In this document: positions 50,386 to 59,077 of the stretch, piece by piece
Numbering within the stretch: the stretch's first letter is position 1
Layout: the number at the start of each line of letters is the position of its first letter
NCBI GenBank assembly: GCA_004362315.1
Contig: SNWL01000003.1
Location: 1,178,001-1,242,000 of the forward strand
Reading direction: 5' to 3'
DNA: 64,000 bases
From: Mycobacterium sp. BK086
GTDB taxonomy: Bacteria > Actinomycetota > Actinomycetes > Mycobacteriales > Mycobacteriaceae
The notes under the pieces: generated by a model
Seen by the model: the letters and a program-made list of their open reading frames with translations, nothing else
The model's database searches: none
What the model was told of the DNA's origin: nothing
Translations under genes and position numbers: made by a program

Positions 50386-51323
50386 ACCTCGCGGTCCAGC
50401 CACTCTGTGATGGCCGCAACGGCGTCGCGATAAAAGATGCGATAGGGACGGTCAGCGACGTAGCCGATGTGCGGGGTGGCGATGACGTTGTCCAGCGTGC
50501 GCAGCGGATGACCGGCCGGCAGCGGCTCGGTGTCGAAGACGTCGAGCGCGGCGGCCCGGATGCTCTTGGCTCGCAGCGCCTCGACCAAGGCGGCCTCGTC
50601 GACCAGAGGTCCGCGAGAGGTGTTGACCAGCACCGCAGTTGGCTTCATCAGCGCGAGTTCGCCGGCGCCGACCAGACCGGTGGACCGTTCACTGAGCTTC
50701 ATGTGAACGGTCAGCACATCGGAGCGGGCGAACAACTCCTCCTTGCTGACATGGGTAGCGCCCGCCTCGGCGGCCGCCTCCGGGGTGAGGTTCTGACTCC
50801 ACGCGATGACCTGCATACCGAAGGCTTCGCCGATGCGCGCGACGCGGGCACCGATGCGGCCCAGGCCGAGAACGCCCAACACCCGGCCGGACAGCTCGTG
50901 GCCCACCGACACCTGCCAACCGCCATCCCGGATCGACACACTCTCGGCCACGAGGTTGCGCGCAGCGGCCAGGATCAGCGCCCAGGTGAGCTCCACCGTG
51001 GATGCCACGGTGCCGCCGGTGGTCCCGACGTGAATGCCGTGCTCCTCGGCGGCCGCCATGTCGATGGAGGCATTGAACGGCCCGGTGGAGGCGATCATCT
51101 TCAGCCGCGGCAGGCGTTCGATGATGCTGCGCGGCAGCGGGGTTCGTTCCCGCATCACGAAGATCACGTCGAAAGGTGCCAGCCGTTCGACGAGTTCGTC
51201 AGGATCGAAGACATGGTCGTTGAAGACGGTGATGTCGGCGCGCTCGGCGACCGTCGACCAGTCGGCCATCTGCAGCGCCACGTTCTGGTAGTCGTCGAGG
51301 ACCGCCACCTGCACCCGCGTCAC
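50379..51323 (-). CDS. D-2-hydroxyacid dehydrogenase family protein
   Basis: 314 residues from GTG 51323, which overlaps the isochorismatase-like stop as GTGA; the frame to 51491 is inside that gene. NAD-binding GLGRIG is followed by ARIGEAFGMQVIAWSQ, and the catalytic residues are in NTSRGPLVDE (Arg region), DTEPLP (Glu) and TPHIGY (His). It interconverts a 2-keto acid and its D-hydroxy acid. Coupling with a cysteine hydrolase suggests both work on a small organic acid or amide. Confidence 0.9.
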   Translation of the reverse strand: MTRVQVAVLDDYQNVALQMADWSTVAERADITVFNDHVFDPDELVERLAPFDVIFVMRERTPLPRSIIERLPRLKMIASTGPFNASIDMAAAEEHGIHVGTTGGTVASTVELTWALILAAARNLVAESVSIRDGGWQVSVGHELSGRVLGVLGLGRIGARVARIGEAFGMQVIAWSQNLTPEAAAEAGATHVSKEELFARSDVLTVHMKLSERSTGLVGAGELALMKPTAVLVNTSRGPLVDEAALVEALRAKSIRAAALDVFDTEPLPAGHPLRTLDNVIATPHIGYVADRPYRIFYRDAVAAITEWLDREVQ

Positions 51324-51925
51324 GCGAGCGCTCCGATGAACTCGTCGGCGGTCATCGGCCGGGAGAACATCGGGTAGTCGTACTTCAACGCATTTTCGTG
51401 CTCCTCGACCGATGTTGCCGCGACGCAATCGCTCAATGTGATGACCTGATAACCATTTTCGTAGCCGCTGCGCATGGTCGACTCGACACAACAGTTGGTG
51501 AGGAAGCCGCCGAGAGCGATCGTGGTAATGCCCTTGCTGCGCAGGATGAAGTCCAGGTTGGTGCTGGCGAAGGTATCCAGGCCGCGCTTGCCCTCGATGA
51601 CGATGTCACCGTCAGCCGGCGCCAGTTCGTCGACGATCGCCGCGCCCCACGACCCCTTGACGAAGGCGTTGCCGTCGACCACGCCCTTCAGAATTCCGTA
51701 CGGGTGGTTGGTGATCTCGCCATAGCCCTCGGCGAACGCGATCGGAGCGTGCATGACCGTCGCCCCCGCGCTGCGCGCCGCGGCGACCACGTCACGGGTG
51801 TGCGAGAGCATGTCCGTCTTCGCCATCACCTCCGACACCGCCCCGTGCAGCACGCCGCCGTCAGAGGTGAAGTCGTTCTGGTACTCGATCAGCACCACGG
51901 CGGTGGTCTTCGGGTCAATGGTCAT
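51320..51925 (-). CDS. isochorismatase-like cysteine hydrolase
   Basis: 201 residues. Catalytic triad of the cysteine-hydrolase family: Asp18 in EYQNDF, Lys113 in EGKRGLDTF and Cys146 in FLTNCCVEST. Members hydrolyse amides, ureides or isochorismate; the cysteine makes a nitrilase-like amidase more likely than an isochorismatase. First gene of a two-gene operon with the D-2-hydroxyacid dehydrogenase. Substrate unknown. Confidence 0.9.
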   Translation of the reverse strand: MTIDPKTTAVVLIEYQNDFTSDGGVLHGAVSEVMAKTDMLSHTRDVVAAARSAGATVMHAPIAFAEGYGEITNHPYGILKGVVDGNAFVKGSWGAAIVDELAPADGDIVIEGKRGLDTFASTNLDFILRSKGITTIALGGFLTNCCVESTMRSGYENGYQVITLSDCVAATSVEEHENALKYDYPMFSRPMTADEFIGALA

Positions 51926-51965
51926 GTCCGCAGGCTAATCCGATCGGCGCTAGAGTCAACGATCA

Positions 51966-52814
51966 GTGAGCCCACTCAGCTACGCCGCTTCCACCACAGT
52001 GCTTGCCGAGGGCAGGCCATGGTTGTTCGTCGGCCAGGTGCTTCTGTTTCCCGCGATCGGGGTCCTTCTTCTGGTCCTTGGTCTGCGTGAGCGGTCGAAG
52101 GCCCGCCGGGCGCAGCCGCCGCCTCCGCCCGGCTATCCCGCGTATCCCCCGTATCCGCCGCCGGGCTATCCACCGCAGGGTTATCCCCCGCCCGGCTACC
52201 CACCGCAGGGCTACCCGCCCCCTGGCTATCCACCACCGGGCTACCCACCGATGCCGCCGCCGCGCCCGACCGCCGGCCGCGGTTTGATCATCGCGGGCGC
52301 GATCATCATCGGGCTCAGTCTCGTATCGACAGCTGCGCGGGTGGCCAATTCTGCGGGTGAGCACAAGGCAGCTGAGAATACCGCTCCCTCAGTGAAAGTC
52401 GGTCAATGCATCACCGGCGAAGCGATGGCATCGGGTGTGATCGGTCCGCACGATGTGACCATGTGCATCGACCCGGCCGGAGTCTTCGAGGTCGCCAGCA
52501 CCGGTGGCCGGGACGCGCCGTGCCCAGACGGAGCCCGAAGCGATACCGATTTCGCCCGCTGGACCAATGACGCCTCGACCGTCTGCTTCATCCCGAACCT
52601 GTTGACCGGCCAGTGCTATGCCACGGTCAAACACCCCGTGGGTGATCGCAAGCGCACCGACACGATCAAACCCGTCGACTGCACTGACTCCTCGGCGGAA
52701 TTCAAGGTGGTGCAGCGCTTCGACAAGGCCGACTACGACCTCTGCGACGCCGGATTGCACCAGAAGATCTGGACCATGCCGCCCCGGACTTACTGCACCG
52801 GCCCGCCGTCGTAG
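51966..52814 (+). CDS. proline-rich membrane protein, septum-formation-like C-terminal domain
   Basis: 282 residues from GTG 51966. One membrane segment lies at ~20-40, then a GYPP-type proline/tyrosine-rich stretch (residues ~52-95), a second membrane segment at ~103-125 and an extracellular domain with about six cysteines. The C-terminal VGQCITGEA...DCTDSSAEFKVVQRF pattern resembles 'septum formation'/LppU-like actinobacterial domains. The proline-rich cytosolic part could bind other division or envelope proteins. TAGAGT (51951-51956) may be its -10 box. No operon partner. Confidence 0.7.
   Translation: MSPLSYAASTTVLAEGRPWLFVGQVLLFPAIGVLLLVLGLRERSKARRAQPPPPPGYPAYPPYPPPGYPPQGYPPPGYPPQGYPPPGYPPPGYPPMPPPRPTAGRGLIIAGAIIIGLSLVSTAARVANSAGEHKAAENTAPSVKVGQCITGEAMASGVIGPHDVTMCIDPAGVFEVASTGGRDAPCPDGARSDTDFARWTNDASTVCFIPNLLTGQCYATVKHPVGDRKRTDTIKPVDCTDSSAEFKVVQRFDKADYDLCDAGLHQKIWTMPPRTYCTGPPS
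52119..52250 (+). repeat. in-frame GYPP(Q/P) tandem repeat
   Basis: About eight imperfect 15-base units encode repeated PPGYP/PQGYP pentapeptides. Units alternate between Q and P variants, suggesting expansion by slippage or recombination. Length may vary between strains. Confidence 0.75.
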
Positions 52815-52964
52815 ATCTGTTGCCATCGCTAAAGAACTGAGTATCGAGCTGGCATTCGCAAAGGAATTCGCGTACGCAACTACCCGTTTGTTGAGGTCCC
52901 CGGGCTCGTAGTGTGTCGGCCATCAAGCGCGTTGACGACGAGATCGCTACGAACGGTGGTAGCC

Positions 52965-53756
52965 ATGCCTAAGCTTGCCGAACGAATTGAAGACTGCAAA
53001 AAATCGCGCAACGGGTCCGTTGCGGTTCTCACGCAGTTCTGCCAATACAGCGTCATTTTCTCCGCTGCAACCTGGTTGGGGCTCAATGACTCGGTGAGGG
53101 GCCGCAGGCACCTCGCGTATGTCGGGGTATGGATGGTCGGGTTGTTGGCGTTGTTGAAGTTTGGGCCGTTCACCGGTGTGGCGGCTTTCGTCGTTGTGGT
53201 TGCGGGCTTGTATCGCTTACAAGATCTCGTGTTCGCCTCTCTTGACAATGTATTCGGGTTGACCCGCCGGGGTGACAAATGGCGGTCTGTACCGGCAGGA
53301 ACGTCGGTGGTGATCAACCTTCTCAATATCATCCAAGTGATCGTGGTCTTTGCGCTCGCGTATCAGAACGTGCACGGCGGTGGCAACGATGGCTTCGAAC
53401 ATAGAGACCTGCCTGATCTGACAGACCCCTTCAGCTTTCTCTACCTGAGCTGGACAACGCTCTTTCCTCCGGGCAGCGGGTACCAACCCACGTCGCTGGG
53501 AACCCGGTTGCTCGTGATGGCCGAGGGCACCAGCGGTCTGCTGATCATCGGTGTGACGCTCGCTGTCTTGGTCGCACGCATGCCCCCACGCACACAGCCG
53601 GAACCGCCGGAATCAAGTTCGACACACCCACCTCAGCCAACCGGCGACACCCGACTTGTCCAAGACATGACCGCGATGATCGCCCTGATCCTGGCCGCCA
53701 CAGCGCTCGGCGGCTTCACAGGAGGTGTCCTAGCAGGGATACAGATTTTTGGGTGA
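52965..53756 (+). CDS. ion-channel-like membrane protein of unknown function
   Basis: 263 residues from ATG 52965. Hydrophobic segments occur near residues 45-85, 105-125, 165-195 and at the C-terminus. The segment FSFLYLSWTTLFPPGSGYQP followed by a membrane helix (RLLVMAEGTSGLLIIGVTLAVLVARM) has the pore-loop/helix layout of two-segment potassium channels, but the selectivity filter TxGYG is replaced by LFPPGSGY. It may be a channel-like sensor or an altered ion channel. No regulatory RCK domain; the tail is proline-rich. It stands alone. Confidence 0.65.
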   Translation: MPKLAERIEDCKKSRNGSVAVLTQFCQYSVIFSAATWLGLNDSVRGRRHLAYVGVWMVGLLALLKFGPFTGVAAFVVVVAGLYRLQDLVFASLDNVFGLTRRGDKWRSVPAGTSVVINLLNIIQVIVVFALAYQNVHGGGNDGFEHRDLPDLTDPFSFLYLSWTTLFPPGSGYQPTSLGTRLLVMAEGTSGLLIIGVTLAVLVARMPPRTQPEPPESSSTHPPQPTGDTRLVQDMTAMIALILAATALGGFTGGVLAGIQIFG

Positions 53757-53765
53757 GGCCGCGAA

Positions 53766-53808
53766 CTTCGGCGCGCTTTCAGGCGCCCAGTGCACGTGAG
53801 CGCGCCGA
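53766..53808. terminator. convergent hairpin terminator
   Basis: TTCGGCGCGCT (53766-53776) and AGCGCGCCGAA (53798-53808) are perfect 11-base arms with a 21-base loop. The right arm lies in the 3' end of the WhiB gene; it could end transcription from both sides. Confidence 0.5.
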
Positions 53809-54120
53809 AACTCCCGGCGTATGCGCTCGTACCCGCAGATCGCGTGCTCCCCGCTCGCTGGCAGTCGTCGCACCCCACACGCCGTACGGCTCGGGCGTAT
53901 TCAACGCGTGCTCGAGGCAGCGGGGCCGCACCGGGCAGCTCCCGCAGATTCCCTTGGCTTGTTGTTCCAGCCGGCGGCGCTCGCCACGCGGACTGTCCTC
54001 GGGAAAGAACAATGAGCTCGGCTGGCCGACACAGTTGCCCGACGACTGCCATTCCCACTGCCAGACCGCCGGTTGCAAGGTATGCCGACCACTCAGATGC
54101 ACGATCCCGATCATCGGCAT
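53779..54120 (-). CDS. WhiB-family iron-sulfur transcription factor
   Basis: 113 residues from ATG 54120; longer frames upstream overlap the divergent gene. The four [4Fe-4S] ligands are Cys30, Cys59, Cys62 and Cys68, in the family spacing (GNC, ICGSC, RCLEHA). The G-[VI]-W-G-G turn appears as GVWGA, with Ala in place of the last Gly, and a basic tail follows (RGARDLRVRAHTPG). It regulates stress or developmental genes through interaction with sigma factor. Closest in feel to WhiB3-type proteins, but I give no symbol. Confidence 0.92.
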   Translation of the reverse strand: MPMIGIVHLSGRHTLQPAVWQWEWQSSGNCVGQPSSLFFPEDSPRGERRRLEQQAKGICGSCPVRPRCLEHALNTPEPYGVWGATTASERGARDLRVRAHTPGVSARSRALGA

Positions 54121-54201
54121 CGGTCGCGCGCAACTGGAGGTATTGGATCGACGTGAATCTGAGCGCGGAATAGCTCCCGGTGCGCTGATGTTGAGCGAGC
54201 C

Positions 54202-54624
54202 ATGACTGAACACGCCGAGTTGAGCCCCACCGATTGGGTGCGCGAGCAGACCGAACAGATCCTGAAGCAGGGCACCACCGACGGGGTCGAGGTATTGGAC
54301 CGACCGATCGTCCTGTTCACCACCACCGGAGCCAAGTCCGGCAAGAAGCGCTACGTGCCGTTGATGCGCGTCGAGGAGAACGGCCGCTACGCGATGGTCG
54401 CCTCCAAGGGCGGTGACCCGGCACACCCGTCGTGGTACTTCAACGTCAAGAACAACCCGACGGTCACCGCTCAGGACGGCGACAAGGTCGTCACCCTGAC
54501 CGCGCGCGAGGTGTCCGGCGACGAGCGTGCACATTGGTGGGACCTGGCCGTCGCGGCCTACCCGCCCTACGCCGAGTACCAGACCAAGACCTCCCGGTTG
54601 ATCCCGGTTTTCGTCCTGGAATAG
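54202..54624 (+). CDS. Ddn-like deazaflavin (F420)-dependent nitroreductase family protein
   Basis: 140 residues. VLFTTTGAKSGKKRYVPLMRVEENGRYAMVASKGGDPAHPSWYFNVKNNP is characteristic of the mycobacterial Ddn family, with the K-S-G-K-x-R cofactor-phosphate contacts and the HPSWYFN core. These split-barrel enzymes use F420H2 to reduce quinones or nitro compounds. It is divergent from the whiB gene. The next gene, a flavin oxidase, is 17 bases downstream, so they may share a transcript. Confidence 0.9.
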   Translation: MTEHAELSPTDWVREQTEQILKQGTTDGVEVLDRPIVLFTTTGAKSGKKRYVPLMRVEENGRYAMVASKGGDPAHPSWYFNVKNNPTVTAQDGDKVVTLTAREVSGDERAHWWDLAVAAYPPYAEYQTKTSRLIPVFVLE

Positions 54625-54641
54625 CCACTAGCATTCAGCGC

Positions 54642-56087
54642 ATGTCGGGGGAGATTTCCCGCCAGGCGTTTGTGCGGCGTGCACTCGGCGGGTTGGCGGG
54701 CGCGGCGCTTCTGGGATCGTGCCGGTCGGTCACACCCGACGCGGTGTCGAGCCCGGCCCCACCGGACTGGACCGCACTGGGCAACCAGCTGGACGGCAGG
54801 CTGAGCCTGCCGTCCTCCGCGGACTACGCCACCGCCAAGGGCGTCTTCAACTCCCGGTTCGGCGGCTCCACCCCGGTAGCGGTAGTCGCCGCAACCTCGG
54901 TCGCCGACGTGCAGAAAGCGATAGCGTTCGCCGCGACAAACCACATCGGGATCAGTGCGCGCAGCGGCGGTCACTCCTACATCGGCGCATCCGCCCTCGA
55001 CGGGACGCTGGTGATCGATCTGCGCGGGCTGCCCGGCGGGGTCACCACCGGCACGGGACCCGACGCGGTGACGGTGACACCGGCGACCGATCTGGACTCG
55101 GTGCAAACCCAGCTCGCGGCGAGCGGGCGGTCGATCCCGTCGGGCAGCTGCCCGACTGTCGGTGTTGCGGGACTGACGCTGGGCGGCGGGCTGGGTTCCG
55201 ACGCCCGACGGTGCGGGTTGACGTGTGACGCGTTGACGTCGGCATCGCTGGTCTTGCCCAACGGCGAGGTGGTGACCGCATCCGCCGACGACCACGACGA
55301 CGTGTTCTGGGCGCTGCGCGGCGGTGGCGGCGGCAACATCGGGGTCATTACGTCGCTGACGTTCCGCACCTTCCCCGCGACCGACCGCGATGTGGTCACA
55401 CTCGCATTCCCGGTGGAAGCCGCCGGAGAGGCGATCGCCGGCTGGCATACCTGGCTCAGTGCGGCCGACCGAAACATCTGGGGCATGGTCAACATCACGG
55501 TCGGCGACGGTCCCGGCCGCTGCACCGTCATCCTGGCGACACCATCGGGCAGCGGCTCCGCCGTCGCCGGCGACATGCTGTCCACGGCAGGATTGTCGGC
55601 GTCGTCGAGCCGTACTCGCACGCTGAACCGCGTCGATTTCATCCACTATTTCGAGGGCGGCGACGCCGCCCGGGTTCCGCGAGCATTCGTCGCCGGTTCG
55701 GACATCGTCGGCGAGATGAGTCCGGCTGCAGCAGAATCCATCGTTACGGCAATGTCAGCATGGCCGCAGTCAGCGGGTTCGGCGACGGCGGTGGTCGAGT
55801 CCCTGTCGGGCGCGGTCGGTGATATCGGCCCAGCCAGCAGCGCATTCCCCTGGCGCGCCCAGGCGGCGTCGGTCCAGTGGTACACGGAGGCAGCATCCGA
55901 CACGGCCAGCGCGTGGCTGACCGCCGCCCATCAGGCTTTGGGGGCGGCGTCGGCGGGCGGCTACATCAACTACCCGGAGGCTGGCGATCCCCTCTCCCGC
56001 TACCTGGGCCCTAACCTACAGCGGTTCAACACCATTCGGCAGAAGTACGATCCGACCGGATTGATGCGGTCCGGCATCGGCGGCTAG
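54642..56087 (+). CDS. berberine-bridge-like FAD oxidase, Tat-type lipoprotein
   Basis: 481 residues from ATG 54642. The N-terminus ISRQAFVRRALGGLAGAALLGSC combines an RR-containing export signal with a lipobox ending at Cys, so the protein is probably exported folded and anchored. The PP-loop domain has SGGHSYIG (His that can link FAD) and SGSCPTVGVAGLTLGGG (Cys that can also link FAD), suggesting bicovalent FAD as in berberine-bridge enzymes. The C-terminus YLGPNLQRFNTIRQKYDPTGLM closes the BBE domain. It should oxidise an alcohol or sugar outside the membrane. Confidence 0.88.
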   Translation: MSGEISRQAFVRRALGGLAGAALLGSCRSVTPDAVSSPAPPDWTALGNQLDGRLSLPSSADYATAKGVFNSRFGGSTPVAVVAATSVADVQKAIAFAATNHIGISARSGGHSYIGASALDGTLVIDLRGLPGGVTTGTGPDAVTVTPATDLDSVQTQLAASGRSIPSGSCPTVGVAGLTLGGGLGSDARRCGLTCDALTSASLVLPNGEVVTASADDHDDVFWALRGGGGGNIGVITSLTFRTFPATDRDVVTLAFPVEAAGEAIAGWHTWLSAADRNIWGMVNITVGDGPGRCTVILATPSGSGSAVAGDMLSTAGLSASSSRTRTLNRVDFIHYFEGGDAARVPRAFVAGSDIVGEMSPAAAESIVTAMSAWPQSAGSATAVVESLSGAVGDIGPASSAFPWRAQAASVQWYTEAASDTASAWLTAAHQALGAASAGGYINYPEAGDPLSRYLGPNLQRFNTIRQKYDPTGLMRSGIGG

Positions 56088-58459
56088 GCGGCGGGACTCA
56101 CGACGACCTGGACGGCCGTCGCACCCGGGTCCGAGGCGATGACCAACCGGGCGGCATTGGCGGCCGAGACGACATGCCCGCCGGTGACGGTCACCTGATA
56201 ACCGTTCGGATACTGCACCTCGGGCACCGAGATCGTACTGAGCGACCCGGCGGCGAAGCTACCCGAACCGTCGACTTTCGCTGTGGAGTAACCGAATTCG
56301 AAGGTTCCATCGGTGAACGACCAGACGCTCGGGGTACCAGACACCACCTGCGGGTACGGCGATGACAGGATCGCCAGGTTGCCGGCATTCACATTGTCGC
56401 CGGTTGGGTCCTTGGTGGGGTCGTACACCAGCGCCTCCACATCCGGCGATCCGGTGATGTCACCGACACCCGTGTACGCCCACTCCGCCCAGCCCATCAG
56501 ATAACGGTCAGCGGAGCGGATCGTCTTGGTGAGCGTCGGCGCATCACTGGTGGCGCCGAACTCGTTCATAAGCGCCGGGATGTTGTGCTGCTTCGAATAA
56601 TTCTCGGCCTGAACGGCAAGCGTGTCGACGATCTTCGTGCAGAGCACGCCGCCGATCGGACCACAGTAATTGTGGAACGCCAGAACGATATTCGGATCAG
56701 TGACGTGCCCCAGCAGGGCTACCGGCAGACCGAGCAGAGTGGGAACTTCCGTCACCGCCGGATTCGGCGGTTCCAGGTACAGCGCGGTCGTCGCATCGAC
56801 GGACCGGATCGCCGCCGCCACCTGGTTGTACATCGGGGTCAGCTGTTGCGTCGCGAAGAACGAGCCGCCCAGAAGAGCGACCGGATACGTCGAGCCCGCC
56901 ATGGGCTCGTTCATGATGTCGTAGCCGATGACGGCCGAGTTGCCGTTGAAGTAGGTCGCGACGTGCTGCCAGACCAGCGCGTAATTGTCCTGCAGCCCGA
57001 TACCGTTCGGCGCATCGGCGTTGCCCCAGAAGGCATCCCAGGCGTGATGCAGAGCGGCGTTGACGTAGTAGTTGCCGGGGAATCCGGAGTTCTTATTGGG
57101 CCGGCCACCGCTGTAGGAGGCCCACTCGGGCGCACCTTCGCCGTAATAGGTGCTGCTGTAGAGATCCTGGTGCATGTCGATGATGGTGTAGATCCCGTGA
57201 TCAGCCAACATCTGCACGGTCTGCTGGATCGAGTCGAGGTAGGCGGTGTCGATCACCCCGGGCTGCGGCTCGACGCCGGCCCAGATCACGCCCAACCGCA
57301 CGACGTTGAATCCGTTGTCCGCCAAGAACTGTGCATCAGCTTCATTGAAGCCACTGGCAGAGGGTTCGTACGGCGCGAGCTTGTACACCTCGTTGAGACC
57401 GTGCAGGATCACGACCTGCCCATCGCTGGTGGTCAGCCAGGTGCCCACACTGGACACGGGCGGCAATGATCCGCTCGGCGCGGTCGCGGCAGCCGTGGCA
57501 CCGGAATTGCCCACCGCGCCATGGTTACCCAGCCAGCCGGCCGTTCCGCCGGCACCGCCGAGCGCAGGCAGGCCCGTCGCGACACCGCCGACGTTGCTCT
57601 TGCCGGCGTCGCCCCCATCGCCCCCGCTGCCCAAGAACTCGGCGCCGTTACCGCCGTTACCGCCCCGGCCACCGTCGGAACCGTCACCGCCGGCGCCGCC
57701 GTGGCCACCGATGCCGAATACCAGCCCGGCCCCGTCGCCGCCCGCACCGCCGACCCCGCCGGCCGCACCCGCAGCGCCGGCGCCACCAGCCCCGCCATCG
57801 CCGCCGATGCCCATCAACCGACCGCCGGCACCGCCGTCGCCTCCGGCAGCACCAGCTCCACCGCCACCGCCGGCCCCGCCGTTGCCGAACGCTCCGGCCG
57901 CACCGCCGTTGCCGCCGACGACCCCGTCCTCGGTGCTGTGCCAGCCGGCGCCGCCGTCGCCGAGAAGCCACCCGCCGGCGCCGCCGTCGTGGTGCTGCTC
58001 TGTGCCGGGCGCGCCGTTGCCGATGACATACGACCTCGCCGCTTTGTTGATGAAATCGTCGACCTGCCTGCCGACCTCACTGACAATCCAGGCCTGCACA
58101 ACGGCGTGTAGTGGGGTGTAGACCGCCTGCTGCACCACCGCGGTCAAGTTCGGGGGTGCCGTGATCTGCGCAGCGACGGCGGATGCCGGCGTCGAACGCG
58201 CGGTGGTCCGAGTCGTCGACCTCGGGGTCGCTGATTTCTGGGTCGGTGTCTTCTGGGTCGGTGTCTTCGGCTTTGCGCCGGCGGGTGCCTTTGCGGCCCG
58301 CGGGCCCGCGTGGCCGCCGGCCGATGCGGACGTGGAGTGCCCCGAGGCAGAGCCATCAGCGTCCGCCCACGCAACCGCGCTCGCCGAGGCCACAGCCGCG
58401 CCGATTCCCAGTGCGATGGCCAAACCGCCGACCCGGCCGATATGAGCGGACGCGTTCAT
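56084..58459 (-). CDS. secreted GH5 glycosidase (endoglycoceramidase-like) with PGRS-type glycine-rich linker
   Basis: 791 residues from ATG 58459. A signal peptide (residues ~5-33) is followed by a TPTQK-rich stretch, a glycine-rich GGxGG section at ~160-325 like the PGRS part of PE_PGRS proteins, and a GH5 catalytic domain at ~345-690. DMHQDLYSSTYYGEGAPEWA and YDIMNEP (acid/base Glu518), with MNEFGAT (nucleophile Glu633), match endoglycoceramidase-type GH5 enzymes, which cut the glycan from glycosphingolipids. A beta-rich C-terminal domain follows. No PE domain. Host glycolipid or mycobacterial glycolipid could be the substrate. Confidence 0.85.
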   Translation of the reverse strand: MNASAHIGRVGGLAIALGIGAAVASASAVAWADADGSASGHSTSASAGGHAGPRAAKAPAGAKPKTPTQKTPTQKSATPRSTTRTTARSTPASAVAAQITAPPNLTAVVQQAVYTPLHAVVQAWIVSEVGRQVDDFINKAARSYVIGNGAPGTEQHHDGGAGGWLLGDGGAGWHSTEDGVVGGNGGAAGAFGNGGAGGGGGAGAAGGDGGAGGRLMGIGGDGGAGGAGAAGAAGGVGGAGGDGAGLVFGIGGHGGAGGDGSDGGRGGNGGNGAEFLGSGGDGGDAGKSNVGGVATGLPALGGAGGTAGWLGNHGAVGNSGATAAATAPSGSLPPVSSVGTWLTTSDGQVVILHGLNEVYKLAPYEPSASGFNEADAQFLADNGFNVVRLGVIWAGVEPQPGVIDTAYLDSIQQTVQMLADHGIYTIIDMHQDLYSSTYYGEGAPEWASYSGGRPNKNSGFPGNYYVNAALHHAWDAFWGNADAPNGIGLQDNYALVWQHVATYFNGNSAVIGYDIMNEPMAGSTYPVALLGGSFFATQQLTPMYNQVAAAIRSVDATTALYLEPPNPAVTEVPTLLGLPVALLGHVTDPNIVLAFHNYCGPIGGVLCTKIVDTLAVQAENYSKQHNIPALMNEFGATSDAPTLTKTIRSADRYLMGWAEWAYTGVGDITGSPDVEALVYDPTKDPTGDNVNAGNLAILSSPYPQVVSGTPSVWSFTDGTFEFGYSTAKVDGSGSFAAGSLSTISVPEVQYPNGYQVTVTGGHVVSAANAARLVIASDPGATAVQVVVSPAA

Positions 58460-58603
58460 AGATTTGTGTATACGGGACTCGCTATGCGGTGGAGTCGATT
58501 TCCGGTACATCGACCGCGCGTGTTTGCCGGCGACCATCACACAGCAGCACGGAAGGCGCCAACTCCTATTGCAACTCGATCGGGAGGGGTTGCACGATGA
58601 CTC

Positions 58604-59002
58604 ATGCTCGGGCATCTGGGGATCAACGTCACTGATCTGGCTGCGGCCAGGACCTACTACAACGAGCTGATGCCCGTGGTCGGGTTCGAGCTGTTCCTCG
58701 ACGATCACGACCAGTTCGCCTTCCGCCCCGCCGCGGGCAAGCCGGGGACCTATCTGTTCTTCTACCCGGCCGGTGACTCAGCGCCGTACGCACGCGACCG
58801 CGCCGGGTTGCAGCACCTGGCTTTCATGGTCAAATCCCGCTCGGCGGTACGGGACGTTCACCGCCTGGTGCAAACCCTCGGCGGCGAGATAGTGCATGAG
58901 CCGCAAGTGTTTCCGCAGTATCCGCCGCCCTATTTCGCGACCTTCTGGCTCGATCCGTTCGGCTTGATGCTCGAAGCCGTCTGCCATCACGACCGTGAGT
59001 GA
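58604..59002 (+). CDS. VOC (glyoxalase/bleomycin-resistance) family protein
   Basis: 132 residues, one vicinal-oxygen-chelate domain. Likely metal ligands are His4 (GHLGINV), His71 (LQHLAFMV) and Glu124 (LMLEAVC). Members act as lyases, isomerases or dioxygenases. It has its own start at ATG 58604, with the divergent GH5 gene about 145 bases away; there is no other context. Specific function unknown. Confidence 0.85.
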   Translation: MLGHLGINVTDLAAARTYYNELMPVVGFELFLDDHDQFAFRPAAGKPGTYLFFYPAGDSAPYARDRAGLQHLAFMVKSRSAVRDVHRLVQTLGGEIVHEPQVFPQYPPPYFATFWLDPFGLMLEAVCHHDRE

Positions 59003-59077
59003 GCCGCCGCGGCCACGCACAGCAGTCTCATCATCGCCATAAAGCCCAATCCCAGTTCGACAGCCGACTGTGAAGCC

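Noticed and set aside
57430-57990. CRISPR-like short repeats in the glycine-rich region
   Set aside because: The repeats are in-frame GGxGG codons with no unique spacers of constant length.
57246-58121. A proline-rich 291-residue plus-strand frame
   Set aside because: Antisense to the PGRS linker of the GH5 gene; proline codons are the complement of the glycine repeats.
58459-58482. Sequence resembling the Nextera mosaic end (its frame reads MCIRDS)
   Set aside because: It differs by a two-base insertion and several mismatches, and flanking sequence is normal intergenic DNA, so adapter contamination or a transposon end is not supported.
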